Shown: positions 30,254-42,039 of the stretch, in pieces
Numbering within the stretch: position 1 is the first letter of the stretch
How the letters are laid out: every line of letters begins with the position of its first letter
Assembly (NCBI RefSeq): GCF_001517405.1
Contig: NZ_LN907827.1
Span: 329,769-393,768, forward strand
Source of the DNA: Duffyella gerundensis
GTDB lineage: Bacteria > Pseudomonadota > Gammaproteobacteria > Enterobacterales > Enterobacteriaceae
Length of the DNA: 64,000 bases
Direction of reading: 5' to 3'
Made by a program: the position numbers and the translations under genes
Notes under the pieces: model-generated
Databases searched by the model: none
Told to the model about the DNA's origin: nothing
The model's input: only the letters and a program-made list of their open reading frames with translations

Positions 30254-31935
30254 TGCTGTAGCCAGAGATATTGCCACGGCGCCAGCTCCAGCGGTGCCGA
30301 GCCATCCCATTTTTCACCGCTAATAATGTCGCGATAGCGATGCGCTTCCGGCAGCACCAGCGCCGCTGGCTTGCTGCTGAGGTTAAACACGCACAGCAGG
30401 CCGCGCTGGCCGGGCGCATGGCGGCGCATCATCAAGATGGCGTTGTTGCTGTCGAGCAGCTCCATCGGATTATCGGGATGAAAAGCGGGCTGGCGGGTGC
30501 GCAACTGAATCAACGCGCTCAGGCTGTGATAAACCCGCTGGCGCAGGCTCTGCTTCACCGCCAGTTCTGCTTCTATTTGCCCCAGGCTGTATTTTTCGCG
30601 ATTGATCGCCCGGTTATGACCTGCCGCTTTTACGCCTTCGGTATCGTTACGCGATCCCAGAATGCTCTGGATGTAGACCGCTGGCACGCCAGGAAAGACG
30701 AGCAGTATGGCGTGCGCCAACATGAAACGCCGCAGCCGCGTGTCATCATCGTCGTCCTGACGATTGAGCGCATCCATAAAGGTGACGTTGATTTCATACG
30801 GGCTGGTGGTGCCATCGGGATTATTTTTGTAAGAGACCAGCGCGCCTTCCAGCGCCAGATCGCGCACCAGTGACACAATTTCCACTTCCGGCAGAATGCC
30901 GCGCGCTGGATTCAGGCCGATGCCGTCATGCGAAGCGAGGAAGTTGAAGAAGGTGGTGCTGTTGTTGCCAATATCGAGAGAGGCCGCCCACTGACGCAGC
31001 GCGCGCGCCGAGCCGGAGTGAATCGCGTGTAGCACCAGCGGCGGTAGCGAAAACTGGTAAACCATCTGTGCTTCATCATGCCCGTTGCCGAAATAGCTGA
31101 TGTTGTCTTTATGCGGCACGTTGGTTTCGGTGATGATCACCGTGCCAGGCGCCACCACATCGGCGATCGCCCGAAACAGCTTCACCAGCAAATGGGTTTT
31201 TTCGAGGTGAATACAGCGGGTGCCCGGCGTTTTCCACATATAGCCCACCGCATCCAGCCGCACATAATCCGCGCCGCGCTTCAGGTAGTCGAGCAGCACG
31301 CCCACCATGCGAATCAGCACTTCAGGATGACCGAAGTTAAGATCGATCTGATCGGCGCTGAAGGTGGTCCAGACAAAGCGTGTTTCGCCATTGGCCAGCG
31401 TAAACGGTGTTAACAGCGGCGATGTGCGAGGACGCGTAACCTCGCTGAGATCGGTGGCGGGCGGCATGCTGATAAAGAAGTCGTTCCAGCCTGGATCGGC
31501 AGCAAGGTAATGGCGAAACCACTGGCTGTGCGCCGACATATGATTACAGACAAAATCAAACATCAGACGCGTATGGCTGCGCAATTCAGCCACCTCGCGC
31601 CAGCTGCCGCAGACAGGATTGACCTGATGGTAATCAATCACCGAAAACCCGTCGTCTGAAGAATAGGGAAAAAACGGCAGCAGGTGCACAAGGTTAAAGG
31701 TGGCGGCGAGATGCTGCTGATAGAAGCGGGAAAAGGTAGCCAGCGTCGGGGCTTCGCTTTCGCGAAACTGATCGGCATAGGTGATCAGCACCACGTCCTT
31801 TTCATCCCAGTGCGGTTTGCGCGGCATCTTGACCGCATCGCGTGCGGCTCGAATATGAGAAAGCAGGCGTTCACGTGCCGCCAGCGGAAAAGTGTTGGCG
31901 TAAATACGATCGATTAACGCGTTGATTGTTTCCAT
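30250..31935 (-). CDS. GH13_18 sugar phosphorylase, YcjM-like (probable glucosylglycerate or sucrose phosphorylase)
   Basis: 561 aa. Strongly similar along its length to E. coli YcjM (559 aa), a glucosylglycerate phosphorylase of the sucrose phosphorylase subfamily of GH13. The carboxylates are in [10 protein letters not shown] (nucleophile), [13 protein letters not shown] (acid/base) and [10 protein letters not shown]. The expected reaction is phosphorolysis of an alpha-glucoside to glucose-1-phosphate; glucosylglycerate is favoured over sucrose by similarity to YcjM, but I cannot settle the acceptor. There is no transporter or regulator beside it, unlike the ycjM-W cluster. It overlaps the bioH stop and has a weak RBS. 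It occupies the place of feoABC in E. coli. Confidence 0.85.
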   Translation of the reverse strand: METINALIDRIYANTFPLAARERLLSHIRAARDAVKMPRKPHWDEKDVVLITYADQFRESEAPTLATFSRFYQQHLAATFNLVHLLPFFPYSSDDGFSVIDYHQVNPVCGSWREVAELRSHTRLMFDFVCNHMSAHSQWFRHYLAADPGWNDFFISMPPATDLSEVTRPRTSPLLTPFTLANGETRFVWTTFSADQIDLNFGHPEVLIRMVGVLLDYLKRGADYVRLDAVGYMWKTPGTRCIHLEKTHLLVKLFRAIADVVAPGTVIITETNVPHKDNISYFGNGHDEAQMVYQFSLPPLVLHAIHSGSARALRQWAASLDIGNNSTTFFNFLASHDGIGLNPARGILPEVEIVSLVRDLALEGALVSYKNNPDGTTSPYEINVTFMDALNRQDDDDDTRLRRFMLAHAILLVFPGVPAVYIQSILGSRNDTEGVKAAGHNRAINREKYSLGQIEAELAVKQSLRQRVYHSLSALIQLRTRQPAFHPDNPMELLDSNNAILMMRRHAPGQRGLLCVFNLSSKPAALVLPEAHRYRDIISGEKWDGSAPLELAPWQYLWLQH

Positions 31936-32023
31936 ATTTAAGGCGAGCCACCGCAGCGAGAGTTTTTAAGGACGCTGTTTTTCAGCTTAGTCTTCTGGCG
32001 GGAATGCGCAACTCAGGCAGGGG

Positions 32024-32057
32024 GAAAACGAGAGCGGGCCGCCAGCTGAGCGGCCCG
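32024..32057 (-). terminator. Likely terminator of tex
   Basis: CGGGCCGC 32035-32042 pairs with GCGGCCCG 32050-32057; on the minus strand it is followed by CTCTCG and TTTT. It lies 9 nt after the tex stop codon. Confidence 0.5.
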
Positions 32058-32065
32058 TAAGAGGA

Positions 32066-34405
32066 TTAGCTTTTTTTACCGAAGGCTGCAGCCAGCGCAT
32101 CGCCCATCGCGCTGTTACCGGCAGCCGCACCGTTGTTGCCCCGTGATTTAGCTTTGTTATTGGCGCCACGCGGCGCGGTATCACGCGCACTGCTTTTCGC
32201 CGCTGTCGGGCGCACGTTGCCTTCACCTGGCTGCTCATCAAGGCGCATGGTGAGGGCAATTCGCTTACGCTGCAGATCGATCTCCATCACTTTCACCGTG
32301 ACGATATCACCTGCTTTCACCACTTTGTGTGGATCGTCGATAAACTTATCCGACAGCGAAGAGATATGCACCAGGCCATCCTGATGTACGCCGATATCGA
32401 CAAAGGCGCCAAAGTTAGTGACGTTGGTTACCGCACCTTCCAGCACCATGCCCGGCGTCAGATCGTTCATGGTCTCTACGCCGTCGGTAAATTTTGCCGT
32501 TTTAAATTCAGGACGCGGATCGCGACCCGGTTTTTCCAGCTCTTTCAGGATATCGGTGACGGTTGGTACGCCGAAACGGTCGTCGGTGAAGTCTACCGCT
32601 CTGAGATTACGCAGGCTGCCCGGGTTGCCCATCAGTGCATCCAGCGCCTGCTCGGTGGCGGCGAGGATGCGTTGCACCAGCGGATAGGCTTCCGGGTGAA
32701 CGGTTGAAGCATCCAGCGGATTATCGCCGTGATTGATGCGCAGGAAGCCAGCGCACTGTTCAAACGCTTTCGGCCCAAGACGGCTGACTTTCAACAGCTG
32801 CTGACGGTTCTGGAAGCGGCCATTTTCATCGCGCCAGCTAACAATGTTCTGCGCCATCATGCGCGTCAGGCCCGCCACGCGGGTCAACAGCGCCACTGAC
32901 GCGGTGTTGAGATCGACACCCACGGCGTTAACGCAATCCTCCACCACCGCATCCAGTTTTTTCGCCAGCTGTCCCTGGCTGACGTCGTGCTGATACTGGC
33001 CCACACCGATCGACTTCGGATCGATTTTTACCAGTTCAGCCAGCGGATCCTGCAGACGACGGGCGATTGACACCGCGCCGCGCAGTGAAACATCCAGATC
33101 GGGGAACTCCAGCGCGGCCAGTTCTGATGCTGAATAGACAGAAGCGCCCGCTTCGCTGACGATCACTTTTTCGGCGGTGACGGCCGGAAACTGCTTCTGC
33201 ACATCAATAAAGAAGCGCTCGGTCTCGCGTGAAGCCGTACCGTTGCCAATCGCGACCAGTTCCACTTGATGTTTAGTGCACAGTGCCGCCACCGCAGCTG
33301 CTGCTTTTGTGGTCTGGCCGGTATGCGGATAAATGGTGTCGGTAGCCACCAGTTTGCCGGTGGCATCCACCACCGCAACTTTTACGCCGGTGCGCAGGCC
33401 AGGATCGAGCCCCATGGTTGCGCGCATGCCGGCAGGCGCCGCCATCAGTAGATCGTGCAGATTGCGTGCAAAGACGTTAATAGCTTCATCTTCTGCCCGT
33501 TCACGCACCGTACCCATCAGCTCGGTTTCCAGATGCATCAGCACCTTAATGCGCCATGTCCAGCTCACCACCGCTTTGCGCCAGGCGTCAGCCGGAGCGT
33601 TGTTAAGACGCAGCTGCAGGTGCTCGGTAATCAGCGTTTCGCCGTAGCTTTCACGCGGCGGTTCGTCGTGTTGCGGATCGGCATTCAGCGAGAGCTGCAG
33701 CACGCCTTCGTTGCGGCCGCGGAACATCGCCAGCGCGCGGTGAGACGGCACGCCAGCCAGCGCTTCGTGATGATCAAAATAATCGCGGAATTTCGCGCCG
33801 CTCTCCTCTTTGCCCTCAACTACGCGGGAAACCAGGTGGGCATTTTTCCACAGGTAATCACGGACTTTCGCCAGCAGCGCTGCATCTTCGGCAAAACGCT
33901 CCATCAGGATGTAGCGGGCGCCATCCAGCGCGGCTTTGGTATCCGCCACGCCGTTGTCGGCGTTGATGTAGTCAGCGGCCAGCAGCTCAGGTACCTGGGT
34001 TGGATCCTGCCATAGCGTATCCGCCAGGGGTTCCAGCCCCGCTTCAATAGCGATCTGTCCGCGCGTGCGGCGTTTCTGCTTATAGGGCAGATAGAGATCT
34101 TCCAGCTCGGTTTTGCTTAGCGTGCTGGCGATAGCGTCGCTGAGCGCATCGGTCAGCTTGCCCTGTTCTGCGATAGATTTCAGGATCGACTGGCGGCGCT
34201 CTTCCAGCTCGCGCAGGTAGCTCAGCCGGGTTTCCAGCTGGCGCAACTGGGTATCATCCAGCCCGCCGGTTACTTCCTTACGATAACGTGCAATAAACGG
34301 CACGGTATTGCCTTCGTCCAGCAGGCGAATGGCGGCATCAACTTGCTCAGGCCGCGCGTGAAGTTCGCCTGCAATCAGGCGGTTCAGCGAATCTTTCATC
34401 ATCAT
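32066..34405 (-). CDS. yhgF: Tex-family transcription accessory protein YhgF
   Basis: 779 aa (E. coli 773) and closely similar. Domain order is that of Tex: N-terminal helical region, YqgF/RNase H-like domain in the middle ([17 protein letters not shown]), HhH domains (about 500-560) and a C-terminal S1 RNA-binding domain ([20 protein letters not shown]), then a basic, low-complexity tail. It binds nucleic acids; in other bacteria Tex affects transcription and stress tolerance. Three ATG codons start the frame (MMMKD); the first is given. No strong RBS. greB lies upstream on the same strand after 111 bp. Confidence 0.95.
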   Translation of the reverse strand: MMMKDSLNRLIAGELHARPEQVDAAIRLLDEGNTVPFIARYRKEVTGGLDDTQLRQLETRLSYLRELEERRQSILKSIAEQGKLTDALSDAIASTLSKTELEDLYLPYKQKRRTRGQIAIEAGLEPLADTLWQDPTQVPELLAADYINADNGVADTKAALDGARYILMERFAEDAALLAKVRDYLWKNAHLVSRVVEGKEESGAKFRDYFDHHEALAGVPSHRALAMFRGRNEGVLQLSLNADPQHDEPPRESYGETLITEHLQLRLNNAPADAWRKAVVSWTWRIKVLMHLETELMGTVRERAEDEAINVFARNLHDLLMAAPAGMRATMGLDPGLRTGVKVAVVDATGKLVATDTIYPHTGQTTKAAAAVAALCTKHQVELVAIGNGTASRETERFFIDVQKQFPAVTAEKVIVSEAGASVYSASELAALEFPDLDVSLRGAVSIARRLQDPLAELVKIDPKSIGVGQYQHDVSQGQLAKKLDAVVEDCVNAVGVDLNTASVALLTRVAGLTRMMAQNIVSWRDENGRFQNRQQLLKVSRLGPKAFEQCAGFLRINHGDNPLDASTVHPEAYPLVQRILAATEQALDALMGNPGSLRNLRAVDFTDDRFGVPTVTDILKELEKPGRDPRPEFKTAKFTDGVETMNDLTPGMVLEGAVTNVTNFGAFVDIGVHQDGLVHISSLSDKFIDDPHKVVKAGDIVTVKVMEIDLQRKRIALTMRLDEQPGEGNVRPTAAKSSARDTAPRGANNKAKSRGNNGAAAGNSAMGDALAAAFGKKS

Positions 34406-34516
34406 CGGGTCAACTATCTTGCAGAAACAGGGTTAAAAACAGCGGACAGTTATACGGATTGAACCGCTAAATTGCCAGCCGTGCTCATGGCTTTAGGGGA
34501 TATTCTGAACGCAGCT

Positions 34517-35008
34517 TCAGGAATCACTAAATCCCGCTTCACCATAGGCGATAAGGTTGATATACCACAGTGCTTCACCAGCCGGGGTATGCACGATAAC
34601 GCTGTCGCCAGACTCTTTTTTCAGCAGCGCGCGCGCCATCGGCGAATCGATAGAGATGTAATCTTTACGGCCAAAAATTTCGTCATAGCCGACGATGCGA
34701 AAACGTTTGATGTCGCCCTCGTCATTTTCTATCTCGACCCAGGCGCCAAAAAATACGCGGCCATCCTGCTGGGGCGAGTAATCGACGATGCGCAACTCTT
34801 CGATGCTTTTAGAGAGGTAACGTACGCGGCGGTCAATTTCGCGCAGACGCTTTTTGTTGTATTGATAATCGGCATTTTCGCTGCGATCGCCGAGGCTGGC
34901 CGCCCAGGTCACTTTTTTGGTGACTTCAGGTCGCTCTTCGCGCCAGAGATAGTCGAGTTCCGCCTTGAGCTTGTTAAAGCCTTCGCGGGTAATTAATCGG
35001 GTTTTCAT
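34517..35008 (-). CDS. greB: Transcription elongation factor GreB
   Basis: 163 aa (E. coli 158). An N-terminal coiled coil (about 1-75) carries the acidic tip ASLGDRSENADYQYNKKRLR, which reaches RNA polymerase's catalytic site and stimulates cleavage of backtracked RNA. A C-terminal FKBP-like domain binds the polymerase. The sequence identifies GreB rather than GreA. Divergence from ompR is preserved, but a small secreted-protein gene is placed between them. Confidence 0.96.
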   Translation of the reverse strand: MKTRLITREGFNKLKAELDYLWREERPEVTKKVTWAASLGDRSENADYQYNKKRLREIDRRVRYLSKSIEELRIVDYSPQQDGRVFFGAWVEIENDEGDIKRFRIVGYDEIFGRKDYISIDSPMARALLKKESGDSVIVHTPAGEALWYINLIAYGEAGFSDS

Positions 35009-35198
35009 TCCAGCTCGCCTGTGACAGAACAGAGCGACAATTTTACGGAGTTTGCGGGCGCTGACAATGCGGGAGAAAAGAAACGGGGAAGGGGTTCAGT
35101 TTTGTGAACCCGCAAGATGCTGTTCCCCGCCGGCAAAGCGGCGAAAAATCACTCTTTTTCGCAACAGGTAGCCGATAGCAGAATAATAGTGCAGATTG

Positions 35199-35438
35199 TT
35201 ATTTAGCGTGTGTCGCCGTGGTGGTCGAGGTGCTGGAACCGTTGCTGTCACCGCCGCCGCCAGCGGTAGCCAGCGCAACGCCTAACAGTGCGGCAACGGC
35301 GCCAACGCCGATAGCGTCTGAGTTACCTTTTGCCGTGGTGGAAGCCTGCGCACCCGCCGCTTCGCCAACAGTGGCGGCGCTAGCCTGGCCTACAGCAAAT
35401 ACCGCTAATGTTGCGGCGATTATAATAATTTTTTTCAT
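35199..35438 (-). CDS. Small YjbE/GfcA-like secreted protein
   Basis: 79 aa. An N-terminal signal peptide (MKKIIIIAATLAVFAVGQASA, cut about residue 21) is followed by an Ala/Gly-rich middle with VGEAAGAQAST and GVALATAGGGGDSNG, and a Ser/Thr tail. The pattern resembles E. coli YjbE and GfcA, the small first-gene products of exopolysaccharide operons (yjbEFGH, gfcABCDE), as I recall them. The start at 35438 has AGGGGC upstream and a proper signal peptide; an upstream in-frame ATG at 35537 is less likely. No FGH-type partners are beside it, so its role is open. Position between greB and ompR differs from E. coli. Confidence 0.75.
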   Translation of the reverse strand: MKKIIIIAATLAVFAVGQASAATVGEAAGAQASTTAKGNSDAIGVGAVAALLGVALATAGGGGDSNGSSTSTTTATHAK

Positions 35439-35970
35439 CGTCTTGCCCCTGTTGTTGTAAGTTGAACGAGTCAAAGTGTGGGGCAACAATTGCACGGAAG
35501 CCATGCTAAAACCGGCCAGAAAAATATTGCTCATCAACCGCCTGGACCGTAAGCCAGTGAGCTGAAATTATTCCGAAACGACTCCGCTTAAAGGGGGGGT
35601 GTTTACCAGATTTTATGCTGCCTATTTTTCTTTGTGCCCCGCTTTTGCAGGCGCGACTTTTCAACCTGGTTCAACCTTCTGCGCTTATTCCTGGTCTTAA
35701 AAGGGTAATGCGATGAAAAATAAAGGATCCCGATCAAGGCGCGTGCGTTAAGCCAGCGTTTACTGCAGAGACCGCGAATATTTCAGAATTGTTGGAGCAG
35801 GCCTGGTTTTGCGCCCAACCGCCTGAAAACAACCGTAAACGTTATATAAGCTGCTGTTTAATATGCTTTGTAACAATTTCGGCTAGAATATAAACCATAT
35901 TTGGCTGTCACTATTGGGTCGGTTTTTTAACAATGTCCGTTCAGGCAATAGCGCCTTTGGGAGTATCTAC
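35439..35970 (+). other. Long ompR leader region
   Basis: 532 bp with no convincing gene. It should hold the promoter of the leftward small protein and the ompR-envZ promoter. The last 150 bp are AT-rich; TTTGTAACAATTTCGGCTAG near 35867-35886 looks like the E. coli ompB promoter region from memory, but I cannot place a -35/-10 pair with confidence. GGGAG at 35960-35964 is the ompR RBS. Confidence 0.4.
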
Positions 35971-38045
<2,075 letters not shown>

Positions 38046-38048
38046 TCA

Positions 38049-38072
38049 GTCGGCTCTGTTGCCAGAGCCGAC
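38049..38072. terminator. Hairpin between envZ and pckA
   Basis: A perfect 10-bp stem (GTCGGCTCTG / CAGAGCCGAC) with loop TTGC, 3 nt after the envZ stop and 7 nt from the pckA stop. There is no T-run on either side, so it may end transcription weakly or protect 3' ends. Confidence 0.5.
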
Positions 38073-38079
38073 ATGATAT

Positions 38080-39699
38080 TTACAGCTGTGGTCCCGCTTT
38101 TACCAACGCCGCACCGGCTGGCGTATCGGTATATTTATCAAAGTTAGTGATAAAACGCTGGGCCAGATCGCGCGCTTTCTGTTCCCATGCTCCTTCACCT
38201 GACCAGCTATTACGCGGATCGAGAATCTCGCTGTCGACGCCGCTCAGTGCCAGCGGAATCTGCAGGTTGAAAATCGGTAACGTTTGCGTCTCGGCATCGC
38301 TTAATTCACCCGCCAGAATGGCATTGATGATGGCGCGCGTATCCTTAATGGAGATACGTTTGCCGCTGCCGTTCCAGCCGGTATTTACTAAATAAGCTTC
38401 GGTGCCCGCAGCCTGCATTCTCTTCACCAGCACTTCCGCATATTGCGTTGGATGCAGCATCAAAAACGCCGCGCCGAAGCAGGCAGAAAAGGTGGGCGTG
38501 GGTTCGGTGATGCCGCGTTCAGTGCCCGCCAGCTTGGCGGTGAAGCCGGAAAGAAAATGGTATTGCGTCTGCTCAGCATCCAGTCGTGAAACCGGCGGCA
38601 GCACGCCAAAGGCGTCAGCGGTCAGGAAAATGACCTTGCTGGCGTGACCCGCTTTGGAAACCGGCTGCACGATATTGTCGATGTGATACAGCGGGTAAGA
38701 GACGCGGGTGTTCTCGGTCTTGCTGTCATCGTCAAAATCGATGCTGCCATCGTCGCGTACCACAACGTTTTCCAACAGCGCATCGCGGCGAATCGCGTGA
38801 TAAATCTCAGGCTCAGCCTGCTCTGACAAACGAATCGTCTTGGCGTAACAGCCGCCTTCAAAGTTGAAGACGCCATCATCATCCCAGCCATGTTCATCAT
38901 CGCCAATCAGCTGGCGCTCCGGATCGGTCGACAGCGTGGTTTTGCCGGTGCCCGAGAGGCCGAAGAACAGTGCCACATCGCCCTGTTTGCCAACGTTAGC
39001 CGAGCAGTGCATAGACGCAATGCCCTTCAGCGGCAACAGATAGTTCATGATGGCGAACAGCCCTTTTTTCATCTCGCCGCCGTACCAGGTGCCGCCAATC
39101 AGTTGCATGCGTTCAGTGAGATTAAAGGCGATAAAGTTCTCGGAATGCAGCCCCTGCGCCTGCCAGTCAGGATTGGTGCATTTGGCGCCGTTCATCACCA
39201 CAAAGTCGGGTTCGAAGCTGGCCAGGCTGGCATCATCAGGACGGATAAACATATTTTTTACGAAGTGCGCCTGCCAGGCGACCTCAGTAATGAAGCGTAC
39301 GCTGAGCCGTGTATCGGGGTTGGCGCCGCACCAGGCATCAATCACGAACAGCTTTTTACCGGAAAGCTGACGCGTCACCTGCTGCTTCAGCGCCTGCCAT
39401 GTCTCTTGCGAGAGCGGTTGGTTATCGTTTTTACCCTTGCCCTGATCGTTCCACCACAGGGTATCGCGCGTGGTGTCGTCACGGACGATGTATTTATCTT
39501 TGGGTGAGCGCCCGGTGAAGATACCGGTATCGACGGCGATAGCGCCGGACTGCGTCAGGATGCCACGCTCGTAACCTTGCAGGCCGGGGCGGGTTTCTTC
39601 CTGGAAGAGGGTGTCATAATCAGGATTATGAACAATCTCTGCCGTATCAGTGATGCCGAGGGCAAGAAGATCAGGCGAAGTCAGGCCATTAACGCGCAT
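38080..39699 (-). CDS. pckA: Phosphoenolpyruvate carboxykinase (ATP)
   Basis: 539 aa (E. coli 540). Converts oxaloacetate and ATP to phosphoenolpyruvate, CO2 and ADP, the first step of gluconeogenesis. The kinase loop [13 protein letters not shown] is near residue 248, after the MHCSANVG segment; a second metal site lies in [15 protein letters not shown] lies 5-8 nt before the start. Convergent with envZ, as in E. coli. Confidence 0.98.
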   Translation of the reverse strand: MRVNGLTSPDLLALGITDTAEIVHNPDYDTLFQEETRPGLQGYERGILTQSGAIAVDTGIFTGRSPKDKYIVRDDTTRDTLWWNDQGKGKNDNQPLSQETWQALKQQVTRQLSGKKLFVIDAWCGANPDTRLSVRFITEVAWQAHFVKNMFIRPDDASLASFEPDFVVMNGAKCTNPDWQAQGLHSENFIAFNLTERMQLIGGTWYGGEMKKGLFAIMNYLLPLKGIASMHCSANVGKQGDVALFFGLSGTGKTTLSTDPERQLIGDDEHGWDDDGVFNFEGGCYAKTIRLSEQAEPEIYHAIRRDALLENVVVRDDGSIDFDDDSKTENTRVSYPLYHIDNIVQPVSKAGHASKVIFLTADAFGVLPPVSRLDAEQTQYHFLSGFTAKLAGTERGITEPTPTFSACFGAAFLMLHPTQYAEVLVKRMQAAGTEAYLVNTGWNGSGKRISIKDTRAIINAILAGELSDAETQTLPIFNLQIPLALSGVDSEILDPRNSWSGEGAWEQKARDLAQRFITNFDKYTDTPAGAALVKAGPQL

Positions 39700-39962
39700 G
39701 TTACTGCTCCTTTGTCGGTTTTGTACTGCTATTCAATTCAGGCAAATGACACATTGCCAGGGGATGCCGTTGTGCACCAGCATGATGCAGAAAGGCGATC
39801 GCGCGCAGTGTACACCTGTTGACGACCAGGAAAAGGCTGGAGCTCCAGAAATGCGAGGCAAAACTGACTACGCTGCAAATTCAGTGAAATCCGAGAGGCG
39901 GTGGCGTGAGGAAGGGGGGGTTAAGATGAAAAAAACAGCACGTCTAAGCTTGCCGTAGAGCA

Positions 39963-39986
39963 GGCGGGCGACGGCTGCCGCCCGCC
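39963..39986 (-). terminator. Possible terminator of hslO
   Basis: GGCGGGCG 39963-39970 pairs with CGCCCGCC 39979-39986 around an 8-nt loop, 5 nt after the hslO stop on the minus strand. No T-run follows. The 292-bp gap to pckA otherwise shows nothing clear. Confidence 0.4.
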
Positions 39987-39991
39987 AGAAA

Positions 39992-40870
39992 TCAGTGCAG
40001 CTGATCGCTGTTGGTCACTGACTGATTGCGGATAGCCGCGATGTCGACGGCGTCGAATACGTAGTGGCTACCGCAGTAATCGCAGTGCATATCGATGTTG
40101 CCATCCTCTTCGATGATTTCATCAACTTCCGACTGCGGCAGGCTTTGCAGCACTTCACCACAGCGCTCGCGTGAACAGCTGCATTTGTAGTTCACGGCCT
40201 GCGGCTCATAAACCGTGACCTCTTCCTGGTTGTACAGGCGCCACAGCACTTCATTAGCCGGCAGACCAATCAGCTCTTCGGTTTTAATGGTTTCGGTCAG
40301 CGTCGCCAGATGGTTAAAGTCATCGCTTTGCGTATCCTGTGCCGGTAATACCTGCAACAGAATGCCGCCCGCGCCCAACTGGCCTTCGTGCTCACCGCTG
40401 CGAATAAACAGGCGCGTCGGCAGCTGCTCAGAACGCATAAAGTAATCTTCCAGACATTCCGCCAGTGTCTCGCCCTCAAGGCCAACCACGCCCTGATAAC
40501 GTTCACCCTGCGACGGTGCAATCGTGATCACCAGATAGCCGTTGCCCGCCATCTCTTTCAACGTGCTGCCCGGCGCGATCTCACCCTGCATACGCGCAAC
40601 GCCACGCATTTCCTGATGATTATTGCCGTTGATCACCGCCAGCGACAGCGGACCATCGCCCTGAAGCTGCACGGTGATATCGCCATCAAACTTCAGCGTG
40701 GCGGTCAGCAGGCTGGTGGCGACCAGCAGTTCGCCCAGCAGTTGCTGAACCGGCTGCGGATAGTCATGGCCGCTGATGATTTCGCGCCAGGTATTCGACA
40801 CGTTAACCAGTTCACCGCGTACGGCGTGGTTTTCGAACAGGTAACGATGCATTTGATCTTGTACGGACAT
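39992..40870 (-). CDS. hslO: Redox-regulated chaperone Hsp33
   Basis: 292 aa, the same as E. coli. The C-terminal redox switch is visible as CSC (CSCSRERC) and CDYCG; the four cysteines bind zinc when reduced and form disulfides under oxidative and heat stress, unfolding the linker and turning on holdase activity. hslR is 26 nt upstream on the same strand and the two form a heat-shock pair in E. coli. Confidence 0.97.
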   Translation of the reverse strand: MSVQDQMHRYLFENHAVRGELVNVSNTWREIISGHDYPQPVQQLLGELLVATSLLTATLKFDGDITVQLQGDGPLSLAVINGNNHQEMRGVARMQGEIAPGSTLKEMAGNGYLVITIAPSQGERYQGVVGLEGETLAECLEDYFMRSEQLPTRLFIRSGEHEGQLGAGGILLQVLPAQDTQSDDFNHLATLTETIKTEELIGLPANEVLWRLYNQEEVTVYEPQAVNYKCSCSRERCGEVLQSLPQSEVDEIIEEDGNIDMHCDYCGSHYVFDAVDIAAIRNQSVTNSDQLH

Positions 40871-40896
40871 AGCATTTCTCTCGATGGGATGACGAA

Positions 40897-41298
40897 CTAT
40901 TCGTCACCCGATAATTTAAATTTCATGAGATCGCGTCGTTCTTTCTTATCGGGACGGCGATCGGGATGCGGCATGCTCAGGCTGTTCATCTTGCGTGCTA
41001 TCGCGTTCTTCTCACGCTTTTCAATGCTGGCCGCGGTTTCGGTATAAAGCTGCTGTGCCTCCGTGGCCGGACGACGCTGATCGCTGATGCTGTTGACGAC
41101 AATTGTCCGCTCGTCATTTCCCTGACGTAGCGTTAACTCGGCATTTAGCTCAACGATTTTACTCGGTTTGCTGCGCTGGCCGTTGTAATGCACCTTGCCG
41201 CCTTCAATCATTTCACGCGCCACGGCTCGGGTTTTATAGAAGCGCGCGGCCCACAGCCATTTGTCGAGCCGAACACCTTCAGGGGTTTTCTCTTTCAT
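40897..41298 (-). CDS. hslR: Heat shock protein Hsp15 (ribosome-associated, S4 domain)
   Basis: 133 aa, the same as E. coli. An S4 RNA-binding domain spans about residues 8-70 ([20 protein letters not shown] start), with a basic C-terminal tail. It binds 50S subunits that carry nascent chains after abortive dissociation. yrfG ends 2 nt upstream and hslO follows, so the three are probably cotranscribed. Confidence 0.97.
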   Translation of the reverse strand: MKEKTPEGVRLDKWLWAARFYKTRAVAREMIEGGKVHYNGQRSKPSKIVELNAELTLRQGNDERTIVVNSISDQRRPATEAQQLYTETAASIEKREKNAIARKMNSLSMPHPDRRPDKKERRDLMKFKLSGDE

Positions 41299-41300
41299 CG

Positions 41301-41984
41301 CTACTCCTGTGTGACTGGCACCAGTCCCGCACAGAGCGTGCGGTAGTCTCCGATCGCAGGATGGCGCAGAAATTCTTTATCCGGTAAGCCAGAATCAGGG
41401 TTGCTGACGCCAAGGCACCAGCCGATTCCCCACTGGCGCGCGGCATCCAGGATCGGCTCGCCGTCGTCGATAAACAGCGTGCGCGCCCGGTTCAGGCCGG
41501 TATGCAGCTCAACCGCCTGCCAGAGACGCTGATCTTCTTTCGGATACCCAAATGTGTGGGTGGAAAGTAATAAATCAAGGTGATCGGCAAGACCAGTTTG
41601 CTGCAGTTTGACGTCCAGATTATAGGGATGCGCATTGGTCAACAGGATGGTGCGCTTGCCCGCAGCGCGCAGCGCCTGCAAAAAAGGCAGCGTGTCTTCA
41701 CGCAGGCGAACCTGCTCGCGCTGTTGTCGGGTCATAGCACGAATATCCAAATCGAGCTGCTCGCTCCAGTAATCCAGACAGTACCAGTTTAGCGTATGTT
41801 GCACGGCGAGATACTTTGCCTTGATCAGCGCGGCGGCATCCTGCAGCGAAATTCCGCGCTGCTGGCTCAGCGTTTCCGGCACCAGCCGCAGCCAGAAATG
41901 GCTGTCGAACGCCAGATCCAGCAGCGTGCCATCCATATCAAGCAGTACGGTATCAATCTGTGACCAGTCGGGAGAAAAGGACAT
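41301..41984 (-). CDS. yrfG: GMP/IMP nucleotidase YrfG (HAD family)
   Basis: 227 aa (E. coli 222). HAD-like hydrolase with motif I DMDGT (Asp16, Asp18), motif II LLTNAH, a lysine in TFGYPKEDQRLW and motif III LFIDDGEPILDAA. Dephosphorylates purine nucleoside monophosphates. The frame is open to 42026, but the ATG at 41984 gives a length and start closer to E. coli, with an AGG about 10 nt upstream; the start is moderately certain. Last gene before hslR. Confidence 0.92.
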   Translation of the reverse strand: MSFSPDWSQIDTVLLDMDGTLLDLAFDSHFWLRLVPETLSQQRGISLQDAAALIKAKYLAVQHTLNWYCLDYWSEQLDLDIRAMTRQQREQVRLREDTLPFLQALRAAGKRTILLTNAHPYNLDVKLQQTGLADHLDLLLSTHTFGYPKEDQRLWQAVELHTGLNRARTLFIDDGEPILDAARQWGIGWCLGVSNPDSGLPDKEFLRHPAIGDYRTLCAGLVPVTQE

Positions 41985-42039
41985 GCGGGTAAGCCTGACG
42001 TGAAAAGTGGAGCGACAGGGTAGCACAACCGCTAACGCC

